51,622 bases of DNA, taken from Gordonia jacobaea. Lineage in GTDB: Bacteria; Actinomycetota; Actinomycetes; Mycobacteriales; Mycobacteriaceae. Location of the stretch: contig NZ_LDTZ01000027.1 of assembly GCF_001186365.1 (NCBI RefSeq), positions 1-51,622 on the forward strand, written 5' to 3'. The notes beneath the pieces are model-generated. The model ran no database searches. It saw only the letters and a list, made by a program, of their open reading frames with translations, and was not told the origin of the DNA. The position numbers and the translations under genes are program-made. Positions 38,794 through 47,836 of this stretch are shown piece after piece (the first letter of the stretch is position 1; each line of letters begins with the position of its first letter).

Positions 38794-39470
38794 GCATTCG
38801 TCGCGCAGCCGGTTGTTGAACGACTCGATAAACCCGTTGTTCCACGGTGTGCCGGGCGGAATGTAGGAGATCCCCACCGACCCTGCACAGAACGCTCGGA
38901 GGGCCTCTGAAATGAACTCGGGGCCGTTGTCCATACGCAGCACCATCGGCGGGCCACCCCAGATCGCGAAAACCTTCTCAAGCTCCTCGATCAACCGCTC
39001 CGCGGTGATCGAGCGATCGACGATGTTCAGCAACGACATCCGGGTGTGTTCATCGACCATCGAGGCGATCTTGATCTTGTGTCCATCGACGGTGGAGTCG
39101 AACTGAAAGTCCAATGCCCACACCACTTTCGGCGCATCAGCGACCACGACCGGCACCGACGACTGGCCCGCCCGCTTGCGGCGAGGCGCCCGGCGTACCT
39201 GCAGCCCTTCCTCCTTCCACAACCGGTGCACCTTCTTCTTGTTGACGGTGTCGCCCTCGTCGAAACGCAACCACGCCCACGCCCGACGGAACCCATGACG
39301 AGGGTTCTTGCGGGCATAGGTCCGTAGCTGCTCACGCAGGCCAGCGTCGGAATCTGCAGGTGTCTGAGCTTGCGGCAGCTGCCGATAGGCGGAGCGGGCG
39401 AGCCCAACAACCCTGCACGCCTTACGTTCTGACATGTTCATGCGAGCTTTGAGCATGTCTATGGCGGCGC
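38794..39470 (-). pseudogene. outer IS3 transposase orfB, N-terminal part
   Basis: Frame overlapping the orfA end (ILSPTAKRAAIDMLKARMNM), then SERKACRVVGLARSAYRQLP, VVWALDFQFDSTVDGHKIKI (first Asp), MVLRMDNGPEFIS (second Asp) and NNGFIESFNNRLRDE, the catalytic Glu region, where the inner IS3 begins. The C-terminal 57 codons are at 37271-37444. Confidence 0.88.
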
Positions 39471-39485
39471 GTTTGGCAGTTGGGC

Positions 39486-39767
39486 TCAGAATTTTCCCCG
39501 CGCAATCTCCCGCAGCGCGTCCTTCTCCAACTCGGCGTCGGCGAGCAGTCGCTTGAGCCGACTGTTCTGATCGCGCAACTCTTTGAGTTCCTTGGCGGCG
39601 TCGCCGTCCATGCCGCCGTACTGGCGGCGCCAGTTGTACAACGTCGCGGCCGACACCTCGAGGTCGGCGGCGATCTCCTCACCGGTCTTACCTTCCGCGG
39701 CCAACTCATCAGCTCGGCGCAGCTTGCGCACGATGTCCTCGGCCGAGTGACGCTTACGTCCCGCCAT
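39486..39767 (-). CDS. outer IS3 orfA (HTH protein)
   Basis: 93 residues from ATG 39767. MAGRKRHSAEDIVRKLRRAD, HTH TGEEIAADLEVSAATLYNWR, zipper KELKELRDQNSRLKRLLADA. Ends IARGKF at a GGGGAAAATTC run that would permit a -1 shift into orfB. Confidence 0.9.
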   Translation of the reverse strand: MAGRKRHSAEDIVRKLRRADELAAEGKTGEEIAADLEVSAATLYNWRRQYGGMDGDAAKELKELRDQNSRLKRLLADAELEKDALREIARGKF

Positions 39768-39845
39768 GATTCCTATCGTCCCTTCGCGCCCTCATCAGGG
39801 CAATCAAGACTCTAGAACCAACCGGACCGGTTCACGGGGGACACG

Positions 39846-40125
39846 CCAAAAGGCGCAGCTGCGCAAAAGTATTCGTGGGGTATCGGATCGCGGGTGGTGC
39901 GTAATGGACCAGGAGTTCAATGACCGTCTCTGCGCTTATGCGGTGCCGGTCTATGACAGGTCGCCGCGACCGATAGCAGCTCTAAATCTATCGATCATGC
40001 ACACATCGACACCCCACAACGACTCCGAAACAGAGCTGATCACAGCGATGACCAATACGGCTTCGCGAATCGAGGCCGACCTCCGACTGCGCCTGGGCGC
40101 AACCGATCGAATCCAGACCCACTGA
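39846..40125 (+). pseudogene. IclR-family regulator, C-terminal fragment right of IS3
   Basis: LRKSIRGVSDRGWCVMDQEF, NDRLCAYAVPVYDRSPRPIA and ALNLSIMHTS...ITAMTNTASRIEADL match the effector-binding half of IclR regulators. The first ~40 codons reach back into the IS end only by chance. About half of an IclR protein is missing between this piece and 37226, so IS insertion was accompanied by deletion. Confidence 0.75.
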
Positions 40126-40228
40126 GAACAGAACCGTGACAGAAGGCCGGTGGTTGTATGTCTGTGCACTCGACGGGCGTTGCGCCGGGCGTCCCATTGA
40201 GCTGCGTTGAAGGGTGAGCCCGCCGATC

Positions 40229-40915
40229 ATGCCGAATCCGAACAACCGAACCAGGCTGTCGTACGCCTTGATCGTCGAGGCGGCAATCGAGATTGCCGAC
40301 GCCGGCGGACTGGACGCGTTGACGATGCGTTCGCTTGCCGACGAGTTAGGAGTTGGCGCCATGTCGCTCTACCGATACGTCGACGACAAGGGCATGCTCA
40401 TCCAAGCAATGACGCTCGAGATCACGCGCAGACATCCCTATCCAAGAATTTCCGAAACGCCATGGTATCAACGAGTTCTGACGGCCGTGGAAATAGACTG
40501 GGCTCTCTACAACCGTCATCAGTGGCTCGTGCTGGCCCTAGCGTCGCCCCGCACCGCAGCATCTCCAGAGTCGGAGCAAAGCCTGGCTTGGTTAGCGAGT
40601 GCCTTCGTCGAAGCAGGGACTACACCGCCGGTAGCACGCGCGACATCGGCGACAGTGTGGAATCTGGTTGCCGGTACCGCACTCACAGTAGTGGCGGAGA
40701 ATCTCGTCGAATCACCAGATTGCCGACACCGGATACGCCAGGAGCGCTGGGACTCGGCTCGCGAACTGCTCGATATAGGAATCGAAATCATCTGCGTGGG
40801 CGCCAAGGCGCCGCATCAATCAGGCGTGCGTCTGATTGATATAGGGCCTACCAATCCTCGCAGGGCCGGGTCCGAATTCCCCTTCAACACCCACGAACTG
40901 CTCAACCTGACATAA
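40229..40915 (+). CDS. TetR-family transcriptional regulator
   Basis: 228 residues from ATG 40229; a GTG at 40214 overlaps the possible RBS (GAAGGG). N-terminal HTH: IVEAAIEIADAGGLDALTMR, SLADELGVGAMSLYRYVDDK. The C-terminal domain (WLVLALASPRTAASPE, ATVWNLVAGTALTVVAENL) resembles the TetR_C_1 type found in regulators of drug exporters. It is not next to an obvious target; it stands between the IS-split IclR gene and the convergent stress operon. Ligand unknown. Confidence 0.88.
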   Translation: MPNPNNRTRLSYALIVEAAIEIADAGGLDALTMRSLADELGVGAMSLYRYVDDKGMLIQAMTLEITRRHPYPRISETPWYQRVLTAVEIDWALYNRHQWLVLALASPRTAASPESEQSLAWLASAFVEAGTTPPVARATSATVWNLVAGTALTVVAENLVESPDCRHRIRQERWDSARELLDIGIEIICVGAKAPHQSGVRLIDIGPTNPRRAGSEFPFNTHELLNLT

Positions 40916-41050
40916 TCGCTATTATCGGCTAAACATATGGCTAGTTTCTGGCCAGTCTAGCGGCTAGGCTGAATGCATGACGACAGTGCCTTTCGGCGAA
41001 GCCAAGGATGGCACGTTTGTCCGCCATCAGTGCCCGGTCGCTGGCTGGGT

Positions 41051-41500
41051 TCAGAGGAGTTGATGGAAGATGTCGAGGGCGACGCTCCATTCGGCGGTCC
41101 CGGGGTTCTTGCGGTCCGGCTCGACCGTGACGAAGGTATGCGCCAGCGCCACGCTCAGGCCTCCGGCGATCAGCGGCAGTCGTTGCTCGGTCTCCTCGGA
41201 GAGAGCCACGTCCAAGGATGGCCGGGCCGCCAGTTGGTCGAGCAGAGGTTGTAGTTCGATCTCCTCGTCCAGCTTCTCGAACCGGTGGATGCTCTCCTGC
41301 AGCCCCTTGGTGATCGGCAGGTCCCACGGTTCGATCACGTCCCGCAGGTTTGCCTTTGCCGAGGCCTTGCCGATCAGGATCAGGTCGTAGATCTTGTCGT
41401 CGATGAAATCCGTATAGCGCTTGAGGTCGTTCCGGTCGACCTGTAGTCCGGCCGCTGCCCGGAAGAACCGCTGGAATTTGACGGTGCCCATCACTGGCAT
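41051..41500 (-). CDS. DUF1931 protein (histone-fold type), last gene of the stress operon
   Basis: 149 residues from ATG 41500, preceded by GAAAGGAG with 9-base spacing; longer starts overlap the upstream gene. KFQRFFRAAAGLQVDRNDLK, KRYTDFIDDKIYDLILIGKA and DLPITKGLQESIHRF match DUF1931, whose solved members have two histone-fold halves. Function unknown; DNA or protein binding is plausible. It is the end of the minus-strand chaperone operon. The 40916-41050 gap shows only short inverted repeats (CTAG-rich) that may serve as a terminator. Confidence 0.82.
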   Translation of the reverse strand: MPVMGTVKFQRFFRAAAGLQVDRNDLKRYTDFIDDKIYDLILIGKASAKANLRDVIEPWDLPITKGLQESIHRFEKLDEEIELQPLLDQLAARPSLDVALSEETEQRLPLIAGGLSVALAHTFVTVEPDRKNPGTAEWSVALDIFHQLL

Positions 41501-41504
41501 GTCG

Positions 41505-43232
41505 TCAGCTCCTTTCGAAGTATTCATGGATTTGGCGTACCGCCATCGCTCCTTCACCGACTGCGGATGCGACCCGTTTCACCGAGCCGCTGCGGACGTC
41601 GCCCGCCGCGAACAGGCCGGACCGGCTGGTTTCGAGCGTCCTGGACAGCCCGGCGCTGATCGGCCGGTTGCCGTCTCCTCGGGCGTGGACCGCGTCCATG
41701 CCGGTGAGGACGAAGCCGTGGTCGTCGAGTGCGATCGTGTCGGCCAGCCACCCGGTGTGCGGCGTCGCCCCGATGAAGACGAACAGGGCGTGCACCCGGA
41801 TCGTGTCCTGGTCGCCCGTGCGATTGTCCTCGACCACAATCTCTTCGAGGTGCTTGTCGCCGTGGACCTGACGAATCTCGGTGTTCCGGTGCACGGTCAC
41901 CCGCGGATGCCGTTCGATCTGGTCGACCAGGTATCGGGACATGCTCTTTCCGAGGTCGTGGCCGCGGATGAGGAGGTGAACGTGGGAGACATGGTCTGCG
42001 AGGAAGACGGTGGCCTGGCCGGCGGAGTTTCCGCCGCCGACGATGGCTACAGGGTCGGTGCCGCACAGCCGCGCTTCCTGATGGGTTGCGGCGTAATACA
42101 CGCTTCTCCCCTCCAGTGCCTCGATTCCCGGAACCTCCAACTTGCGATATCGCGCCCCGGTGGCGAGCACGACCGCCCGGGCGCGGATCTCGCCGCCGTC
42201 CGCCAGCCGGAGCACATGGTGCCCGCCCTCGGATCCCAAACCGGTCACCTCCGCCGACACGAGAAGGCGGGTACCGAATTTCCCGGCCTGGATTAGGGCG
42301 CGCTCGGCCAATTCGGCGCCGGAGATCCCCGCCGGGAAGCCCAGGTAGTTCTCGATCCGGGAGGAGGTGCTAGCCTGCCCACCTGCAGCGATCGACTCCA
42401 GTGTCACCGTGTTCAACCCGTCGGATGAGCCGTACACGGACGCGGCCAGACCCGCCGGTCCGGCACCTACGACGACGAGGTCGCACACGTCCTGGGCTGC
42501 GTCCGGGACCGAGTCTGGGACCGGGAGCCCGACGATGCGGGCGAGTTCGGCGTTCGTCGGATTGCGCAGCACTTTCTCGCCGTGCCAGATCACGACGGGA
42601 GTGTCCTCGGGGGCGACACCCAGGCTTTGCAGCAGCTGCTCCGCCCGTTCGTCTTGCTCCAGATCGATCCACCTGTGGGGCAGCCGGTTTCGTATGGCGA
42701 ATTCGCGAAGCCGCAACGTGTCCGGGGAATAGCAGGAGCCGATGATCCGGAACCCCGCGCCGAGCCCGATCAGCAGGTGCCGGCGGATCAGGTAGGCGCG
42801 CAGGATCAGATCGCTGAGCACGAGGTCGTGGGCGACGAGCTCGCGCACCCGCTCGGCCGGGACGACGAGGACCTCGCCGTTCTCGATCGCTTCGGCGGTG
42901 AAGAACGCCACCTGGCCTTCCAGCAGTCCGAGCTCGCCCAGGAATCGGCCCGGACCGTGCACGCGCAGTATCCGGCGTTCGCCGTCCTCGGCGCCCTCGT
43001 CGATGACCGCGACCTTGCCGGTGAGGATGACGAAGAAGTCGTTGCTGGGCGCGCCCGCTCGGATCAGCACCTCGCCGGCGTGAACCGATCGACGCGTGCC
43101 ACCGACCTCGAGCGTCGTGATCTGGTCGTCCGTCAGCCGCGGGAATGCTCCGACTGTATCCGGGGTCTCGTCGTCGACGAGCTGACCGTCGCCGAGGCGT
43201 GGGGCGTCCTCAGACGAAGTTCTGGTCGACAT
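41505..43232 (-). CDS. cNMP-binding / thioredoxin-fold / TrxB-like fusion oxidoreductase
   Basis: 575 residues from ATG 43232. Order: a cyclic-nucleotide-binding (CRP-like) domain (about 35-145, VLIRAGAPSNDFFVILTGKV, FLGELGLLEGQ), a thioredoxin/glutaredoxin-like domain (about 165-235, LREFAIRNRLPHRWIDLEQD), then a TrxB-type FAD/NADPH module (from 250: CDLVVVGAGPAGLAASVYGS, GGQASTSSRIENYLGFPAGI, VAIVGGGNSAGQATVFLADH, GLFAAGDVRSG). The CxxC redox motif that TrxB carries in the NADPH domain is absent (YYAATHQEARLCGTD instead), so electrons must exit differently. Known as cNMP-TrxB-like fusions in actinobacteria; partner may be the adjacent thioredoxin. Confidence 0.88.
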   Translation of the reverse strand: MSTRTSSEDAPRLGDGQLVDDETPDTVGAFPRLTDDQITTLEVGGTRRSVHAGEVLIRAGAPSNDFFVILTGKVAVIDEGAEDGERRILRVHGPGRFLGELGLLEGQVAFFTAEAIENGEVLVVPAERVRELVAHDLVLSDLILRAYLIRRHLLIGLGAGFRIIGSCYSPDTLRLREFAIRNRLPHRWIDLEQDERAEQLLQSLGVAPEDTPVVIWHGEKVLRNPTNAELARIVGLPVPDSVPDAAQDVCDLVVVGAGPAGLAASVYGSSDGLNTVTLESIAAGGQASTSSRIENYLGFPAGISGAELAERALIQAGKFGTRLLVSAEVTGLGSEGGHHVLRLADGGEIRARAVVLATGARYRKLEVPGIEALEGRSVYYAATHQEARLCGTDPVAIVGGGNSAGQATVFLADHVSHVHLLIRGHDLGKSMSRYLVDQIERHPRVTVHRNTEIRQVHGDKHLEEIVVEDNRTGDQDTIRVHALFVFIGATPHTGWLADTIALDDHGFVLTGMDAVHARGDGNRPISAGLSRTLETSRSGLFAAGDVRSGSVKRVASAVGEGAMAVRQIHEYFERS

Positions 43233-43476
43233 AACACCAGCGCCAATCTTCACCGGGTTCCATCGACTGGACGATCGGATGGCCGATGGTGTGAGCGTGT
43301 GCGCTCGCGTGCTTGCCCGGCGAGGAGTCGCAGCAACCGACGTGTCCGCACGTCAGGCACAGCCTCAGATGTACCCACGGGGTGCCGAGGCGAAGACATT
43401 CCTCGCAACCCTGTGGAGTGCGGGGCACCACGGCCCGGATCGCGGTCACGTGCGGGTCGGCATGGACCGAGGTCAT
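43210..43476 (-). CDS. UBP-type zinc-finger protein
   Basis: 88 residues from ATG 43476, overlapping the thioredoxin stop. Zinc ligands in CEECLRLGTPWVHLRLCLTC, GHVGCCDSSPGKHASAHAHT and GHPIVQSMEPGEDWRWCYVD make the UBP finger fold. In eukaryotes this fold binds ubiquitin C-termini; in bacteria its role is unknown and it often accompanies cNMP/TrxB fusion genes, as here. Its end overlaps the next gene's start by about 23 bases. Confidence 0.87.
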   Translation of the reverse strand: MTSVHADPHVTAIRAVVPRTPQGCEECLRLGTPWVHLRLCLTCGHVGCCDSSPGKHASAHAHTIGHPIVQSMEPGEDWRWCYVDQNFV

Positions 43477-43925
43477 GGCTTCGCCTTCTTGCCTGCATTT
43501 TCCGAGAGCGCCTGATCGAGCCACGTGCGCAGCTGGGGTACCGGAGCTGCGCCCGCCTGACGAGCGAGTACCTCACCTCGGTCCATCACCAGCAGAGTCG
43601 GTACGGCGCGGACGGTGAACCGTTCGGCCGTCTGGGGCGCAGCGTCCACGTCGACCTTGACCAGCTTGATCTGACCTGCGCGTTCTGTGGCGAGCTGCGC
43701 GAGCGCGGGGCTGACCATGCGGCACGGAGCGCACCACGTCGCCCAGAGGTCAACGAGTACAGGCACCGAGGATTTCTCGGCGACCTCCGCGAAGTCGCCG
43801 TCCCCTGCCGAGGCGATCCAGGGCAGCGGCTCGTGGCAGTTCCCGCAGCGGGGTCTCCCGTCCCCGGCCGCCGGCACCTTGTTGACCTTGCCGCAGTGTG
43901 GGCACTTCACCTTGTCGGATCCCAT
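43473..43925 (-). CDS. trxC: thioredoxin 2 (TrxC) with N-terminal zinc ribbon
   Basis: 150 residues from ATG 43925. N-terminal zinc ribbon CPHCGK and CGNC, then a thioredoxin fold with VLVDLWATWCAPCRMVSPAL (WCAPC active site), VDVDAAPQTAERFTVRAVPT and the cis-Pro. The zinc ribbon is the mark of TrxC, which is oxidative-stress linked. It is 14 bp after clpB and overlaps the UBP-finger gene, so it is in the same operon. Confidence 0.93.
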   Translation of the reverse strand: MGSDKVKCPHCGKVNKVPAAGDGRPRCGNCHEPLPWIASAGDGDFAEVAEKSSVPVLVDLWATWCAPCRMVSPALAQLATERAGQIKLVKVDVDAAPQTAERFTVRAVPTLLVMDRGEVLARQAGAAPVPQLRTWLDQALSENAGKKAKP

Positions 43926-43939
43926 GACGACACCTCTTC

Positions 43940-46570
43940 TCAGGCCGCGATGGCGGGTTCCGTATATGCGACGGCGAGCTCGCCGCCGTCCACCGTGACA
44001 CTGATGGTGCCGCCCGGTTCGATTTCGCCGCGCAACAGCGCACGACCTATCCTGGTTTCGACCTCATGGGCGATATACCGCCGCAGCGGCCGCGCACCGT
44101 AGACCGGGTCGAAACCGTGTTCGGCGATGAGCCGGCGTGCTTCCGGCGTGATATCCAGGTGTATCTGGCGCTCCGACAACCTGTTCCGAAGATCGGCGAG
44201 CTGCAGCTCGACGATGTGCTCGATCTGGGGCAGCGTGAGCGGGGTGAACAACACGATGTCGTCGACCCGGTTGAGGAACTCGGGACGGAAGTGCCCGCGC
44301 AGTTCCGCCAGCACCCGCTCCCGGGCGTCCGGCTTGATCTCGCCGTCGGCTGTGACTCCCTCGAGGAGATGCTGGGATCCGATGTTGGAGGTCATGATGA
44401 TCACCGTGTTCCGGAAATCGACTTGCCTGCCTTGAGAATCGGTGATCCGGCCGTCATCGAGCACCTGCAGCAGGGTATTGAAGACGTCGGCGTGGGCCTT
44501 CTCGATCTCGTCGAAGAGCACCACGGAGTACGGCTTGCGGCGCACCGCCTCGGTGAGCTGGCCACCCTCGTCGTACCCGATGTACCCGGGGGGTGCACCG
44601 ATGAGCCTACTCACCGTGTGCCGCTCCTGGTACTCGCTCATGTCCAGGCGCACCATGTTGTCTTCGCTGTCGAAGAGGGCACTGGCCAGCGTCTTTGCGA
44701 GCTCGGTCTTCCCCACACCTGTCGGGCCCAGGAAGATGAACGAACCGATCGGCCGGCGCGGATCACGGATACCGGACCTCGCCCGGATGACCGCGTCTGC
44801 GACCAGTTGCACAGCCTCGTCCTGACCGATGACTCTCTCGTGCAGGATTTCGTCGAGTTTCAACAGCTTTTCCCGCTCTCCTTCCTGTAGCCGGGCGACC
44901 GGGATGCCCGTCCATGCGGCCACGATTTCTGCGATCTCGTCTTCGGTGACCACCTCACGCAGCAACGGATTGCGGCCTTGCCTGGTGGCCAATTGCTCCT
45001 CCGCCGCCTCGAGCCTGCGTTCGAGTTCGGTGATCTCGCCGTAGCGCAGCTCGGCGGCCCGATTGAGGTCGTAATTGCGTTCGGCCTCCTCGGCCTCGTG
45101 GCGCAATCGTTCCAGCTCCCCCCGTAGCTCCTGCACCCGACGGATCGCTTGGCGCTCCGCCTCCCACTGCGCGTGCCGGGCGTCGGCCTCGGCCCGCAGA
45201 TCGGCCAGCTCCTTACGCAACTCTTCGAGACGCGCCTTGCTGGCCGCGTCCGTTTCCTTGGACAGCGCGGCCTCCTCGATCTCCAGCCGGGTCACCTTCC
45301 GGGTGAGCTCGTCGAGTTCGGCGGGCATCGAATCGATTTCGGTGCGTAGCCGCGCACACGCCTCGTCTACCAGATCGATCGCCTTGTCCGGAAGGAAACG
45401 GTCGGTGATGTACCGGTGCGAGAGGGTCACGGCGGCCACCAGTGCGCCGTCCTGAATCTTCACGCCGTGAAACACCTCGAGGCGTTCTCGAAGTCCGCGC
45501 AGAATCGAGATCGCATCCTCGATGCCGGGCTCGTCGACGAGAACGGTCTGGAAGCGTCGCTCCAGTGCCGCATCGGATTCGATGTGCTTGCGATACTCGT
45601 CGAGGGTGGTGGCACCGATCATGTGCAGTTCGCCGCGGGCGAGCATCGGCTTGAGCATGTTGCCGGCGTCGAGAGACCCCTCGCCGCCGACCGATCCCGC
45701 GCCGACCACTGTGTGTAACTCGTCGACGAACAACAGGATGCGCCCCTCGGCCGCCTTCACCTCGGACAGCACCGCCTGCAGTCGCTCCTCGAACTCGCCG
45801 CGGTACTTCGCGCCGGCCACCAGGGAACCCATGTCGAGCGAGAAGATCGTCTTGTCGCGTAGGCCCTCGGGCACGTCGCCGCGGACGATCCGCTGGGCGA
45901 GGCCCTCGACGATCGCGGTCTTGCCGACGCCGGGGTCGCCGATCAGCACCGGATTGTTCTTCGTCTTCCGGCTCAGGATCTGCGTTACCCTGCGGATCTC
46001 GGCATCGCGGCCGATGACCGGATCGAGTTTGCCTGCCCGCCCCTCGGAGACGAGGTCGCGTCCGTACTTCTCGAGCGCCTCGTACGCACCCTCCGGGGTG
46101 GCCGAGGTGACGCGCTGATTGCCGCGCACTGTGGTCAAGGCGGTGAGGAAGGCCTCTCGTGTGACCCCATGACTGGTGAGAACCCGTCCGGCCGCACTGG
46201 TCGACCCCTCCTCGGAGAGAGCCATCACGAGATGCTCCACCGACACGTAGGAATCCTTGAGTCGCTTCGCCTCCCGTTCCGCGGCGTCGAGCAGCTTGGC
46301 CAGGCGTTGGGTGATCATCACCTGACCGGGCGTCGCGCCGGGGCCGCTGACCTTCGGCCTGCGCGAGAGTTCACGTTCCAGATCGGATCGCAGGGCGTCG
46401 ACGTTCGCGCCGGCCTGCTCGAGCAGTCGGGGTACCAGCCCGTCCTGCTGATCGACCAACGCGAGCAGCAGGTGCTCTCCGTCGACCTCTGTGTGGCCCA
46501 TTCTGGTCGCCAGGTTCTGGGCTTCCTGCAGGGCTTCTCGTGACTTTTCAGTCAGGCTGCCGGTGTCCAT
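43940..46570 (-). CDS. clpB: ClpB disaggregase
   Basis: 876 residues from ATG 46570. Clp-N double repeat (1-145), AAA-1 with GDPGVGKT (211-218), coiled-coil M domain (about 410-525, ELRGELERLRHEAEEAERNY), AAA-2 with GPTGVGKT (near 615) and GAPPGYIGYDEGGQLTEAVR, the tyrosine pore loop. The M domain is full length, so this is ClpB rather than ClpC/ClpA, and there is no ClpP-binding loop. It resolves aggregates with DnaK/DnaJ/GrpE, all encoded just upstream. Its start overlaps the end of the cbpM-like gene by 19 bases. Confidence 0.96.
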   Translation of the reverse strand: MDTGSLTEKSREALQEAQNLATRMGHTEVDGEHLLLALVDQQDGLVPRLLEQAGANVDALRSDLERELSRRPKVSGPGATPGQVMITQRLAKLLDAAEREAKRLKDSYVSVEHLVMALSEEGSTSAAGRVLTSHGVTREAFLTALTTVRGNQRVTSATPEGAYEALEKYGRDLVSEGRAGKLDPVIGRDAEIRRVTQILSRKTKNNPVLIGDPGVGKTAIVEGLAQRIVRGDVPEGLRDKTIFSLDMGSLVAGAKYRGEFEERLQAVLSEVKAAEGRILLFVDELHTVVGAGSVGGEGSLDAGNMLKPMLARGELHMIGATTLDEYRKHIESDAALERRFQTVLVDEPGIEDAISILRGLRERLEVFHGVKIQDGALVAAVTLSHRYITDRFLPDKAIDLVDEACARLRTEIDSMPAELDELTRKVTRLEIEEAALSKETDAASKARLEELRKELADLRAEADARHAQWEAERQAIRRVQELRGELERLRHEAEEAERNYDLNRAAELRYGEITELERRLEAAEEQLATRQGRNPLLREVVTEDEIAEIVAAWTGIPVARLQEGEREKLLKLDEILHERVIGQDEAVQLVADAVIRARSGIRDPRRPIGSFIFLGPTGVGKTELAKTLASALFDSEDNMVRLDMSEYQERHTVSRLIGAPPGYIGYDEGGQLTEAVRRKPYSVVLFDEIEKAHADVFNTLLQVLDDGRITDSQGRQVDFRNTVIIMTSNIGSQHLLEGVTADGEIKPDARERVLAELRGHFRPEFLNRVDDIVLFTPLTLPQIEHIVELQLADLRNRLSERQIHLDITPEARRLIAEHGFDPVYGARPLRRYIAHEVETRIGRALLRGEIEPGGTISVTVDGGELAVAYTEPAIAA

Positions 46571-46881
46571 GGGGGTGTCTTCCTTCCGTGGGACGCTGCT
46601 TCGAGTTTCTCGATTCGATCCAGCAGATCGAGCACGAGCCCGATTGCCGAGTAGTTCAGGCCTAGACCCGTCCGTAACCGTTGGATGCGGGCAGCGTGGG
46701 CCACTGCTGACGGTTCGAACAATATTTCGCCGCCGGGGTCGCGGTGGGCGTCGAGCAGGCCGAGAGCCACAAGCTTTCGTGCCAGGTCGGGGTGCAGCCC
46801 GGTACGTTCGGCGAAGACATCCAGCGACATTCCGGTACGGCGAACCAATATGTACTGGGTGACCGGGGTCGGGGTGCTCAT
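46552..46881 (-). CDS. CbpM/HspR-like MerR-type chaperone modulator
   Basis: 109 residues from ATG 46881. FAERTGLHPDLARKLVALGL and a second helical part NYSAIGLVLDLLDRIEKLEA match CbpM, the DnaJ/CbpA partner with a MerR-like fold; HspR, the repressor of dnaK operons, is similar. A basic recognition helix is weak (PDLARKLVAL), which favours a DnaJ-binding modulator over a repressor. Overlaps dnaJ by ATGA. Confidence 0.75.
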   Translation of the reverse strand: MSTPTPVTQYILVRRTGMSLDVFAERTGLHPDLARKLVALGLLDAHRDPGGEILFEPSAVAHAARIQRLRTGLGLNYSAIGLVLDLLDRIEKLEAASHGRKTPPWTPAA

Positions 46882-47831
46882 GGCTGTTTCCTCGGATCGA
46901 AGTTCGATTCGGTGGCCAACTGTTCGAACAGCTCGCGTTCGCGTGCTGTCGGTTTCGGCGGCACCATCACCTTGATTTCGGCGTAGAGGTTGCCGTTGGC
47001 GCCCCGCGGATTGGGCATTCCTTCTCCGCGCAGGCGCAGCTTCCTACCTGTCGACGAGCCCGGTACGACTTTGACTTTCGCCTCGCCACCCGGGGTGGGA
47101 ACGGCGACCGTCGCGCCGAGGGCTGCTTCCCAGGGGGAGACGGGCAGGTCGACGTAGATGTCCCGGCCCTGGACGCGGAACCGGGGATGCGGTTTGATCC
47201 GGACCACGAGGTACAGATCCCCGGGCGGCGCGTCGCCGTTGCCCCGGCCTCCTTGCCCGGCCAGCCGGATTCGCTGGCCGTCCAGGACACCGGCCGGAAT
47301 GTTGACGTCGTATCGCCGGCCGTCCAGTCTGAGAGTGCGTTTGCCGCCCCGGTACGCCTCTTCCAGGGGCAGTTCCAGTTCCGCTTCCTGATCGGCGCCG
47401 GGAATCGGCCCGTACCCGCCACCGCCGCCGAACATCTGTCCGAAGAGGTCCTCGAAGTCGACGCCGCCCTCGCCACCGACACCGTGACCGAAGTGCACCC
47501 TTCTGCCCCCGCCCCCACCGCCGTACCCCCCACCGCCGTACCCGCCGCCGCCGAACCCGCCGCCGTACCCACCGGCGCTTGCCCGGACCCGTTCGTCGTA
47601 GTCCTCGGGCACACGCCGGAAGTCGTCACCGAATCGGTCGTAGCGTTTCCGGGTGTCCGGGTCGGATAACACATGGTAGGCCTCATTGATCTCTTTGAAC
47701 TTGTCTTCCGCAGTGGGGTCTTTGTTGATGTCGGGGTGATATTTGCGGGCAAGTCGGCGGTAGGCCTGCTGGATTTCGTCGGTGTCGGCGCTGCGCGGGA
47801 CCCCGAGCGCTTCGTAGTAGTCACGCGCCAT
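46878..47831 (-). CDS. dnaJ: DnaJ/CbpA-type co-chaperone without zinc finger
   Basis: 317 residues from ATG 47831. J domain (DYYEALGVPRSADTDEIQQA, with the HPD triad in KYHPDIN), a long Gly-rich linker with GGGGYGGGGYGGGG, then two C-terminal beta domains (LPLEEAYRGGKRTLRLDGRR, GDLYLVVRIKPHPRFRVQGR). The CxxCxGxG zinc region is absent, so it is a type II DnaJ (CbpA-like). It stimulates DnaK ATPase. 5 bp after grpE. Confidence 0.93.
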   Translation of the reverse strand: MARDYYEALGVPRSADTDEIQQAYRRLARKYHPDINKDPTAEDKFKEINEAYHVLSDPDTRKRYDRFGDDFRRVPEDYDERVRASAGGYGGGFGGGGYGGGGYGGGGGGRRVHFGHGVGGEGGVDFEDLFGQMFGGGGGYGPIPGADQEAELELPLEEAYRGGKRTLRLDGRRYDVNIPAGVLDGQRIRLAGQGGRGNGDAPPGDLYLVVRIKPHPRFRVQGRDIYVDLPVSPWEAALGATVAVPTPGGEAKVKVVPGSSTGRKLRLRGEGMPNPRGANGNLYAEIKVMVPPKPTARERELFEQLATESNFDPRKQP

Positions 47832-47836
47832 GGCGC

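Larger units (their letters stand above)
37227..39831 (-). mobile_element. outer IS3-family element, interrupted by an inner IS3 element
   Basis: Terminal inverted repeats: ACCGGTCCAGTCAGTTCTAG from 37227 and, on the other strand, ACCGGTCCGGTTGGTTCTAG from 39831. It carries orfA (39486-39767) and an orfB split in two by the inner element at 37445-38793. Without the inner element it is about 1.25 kb. Confidence 0.85.
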
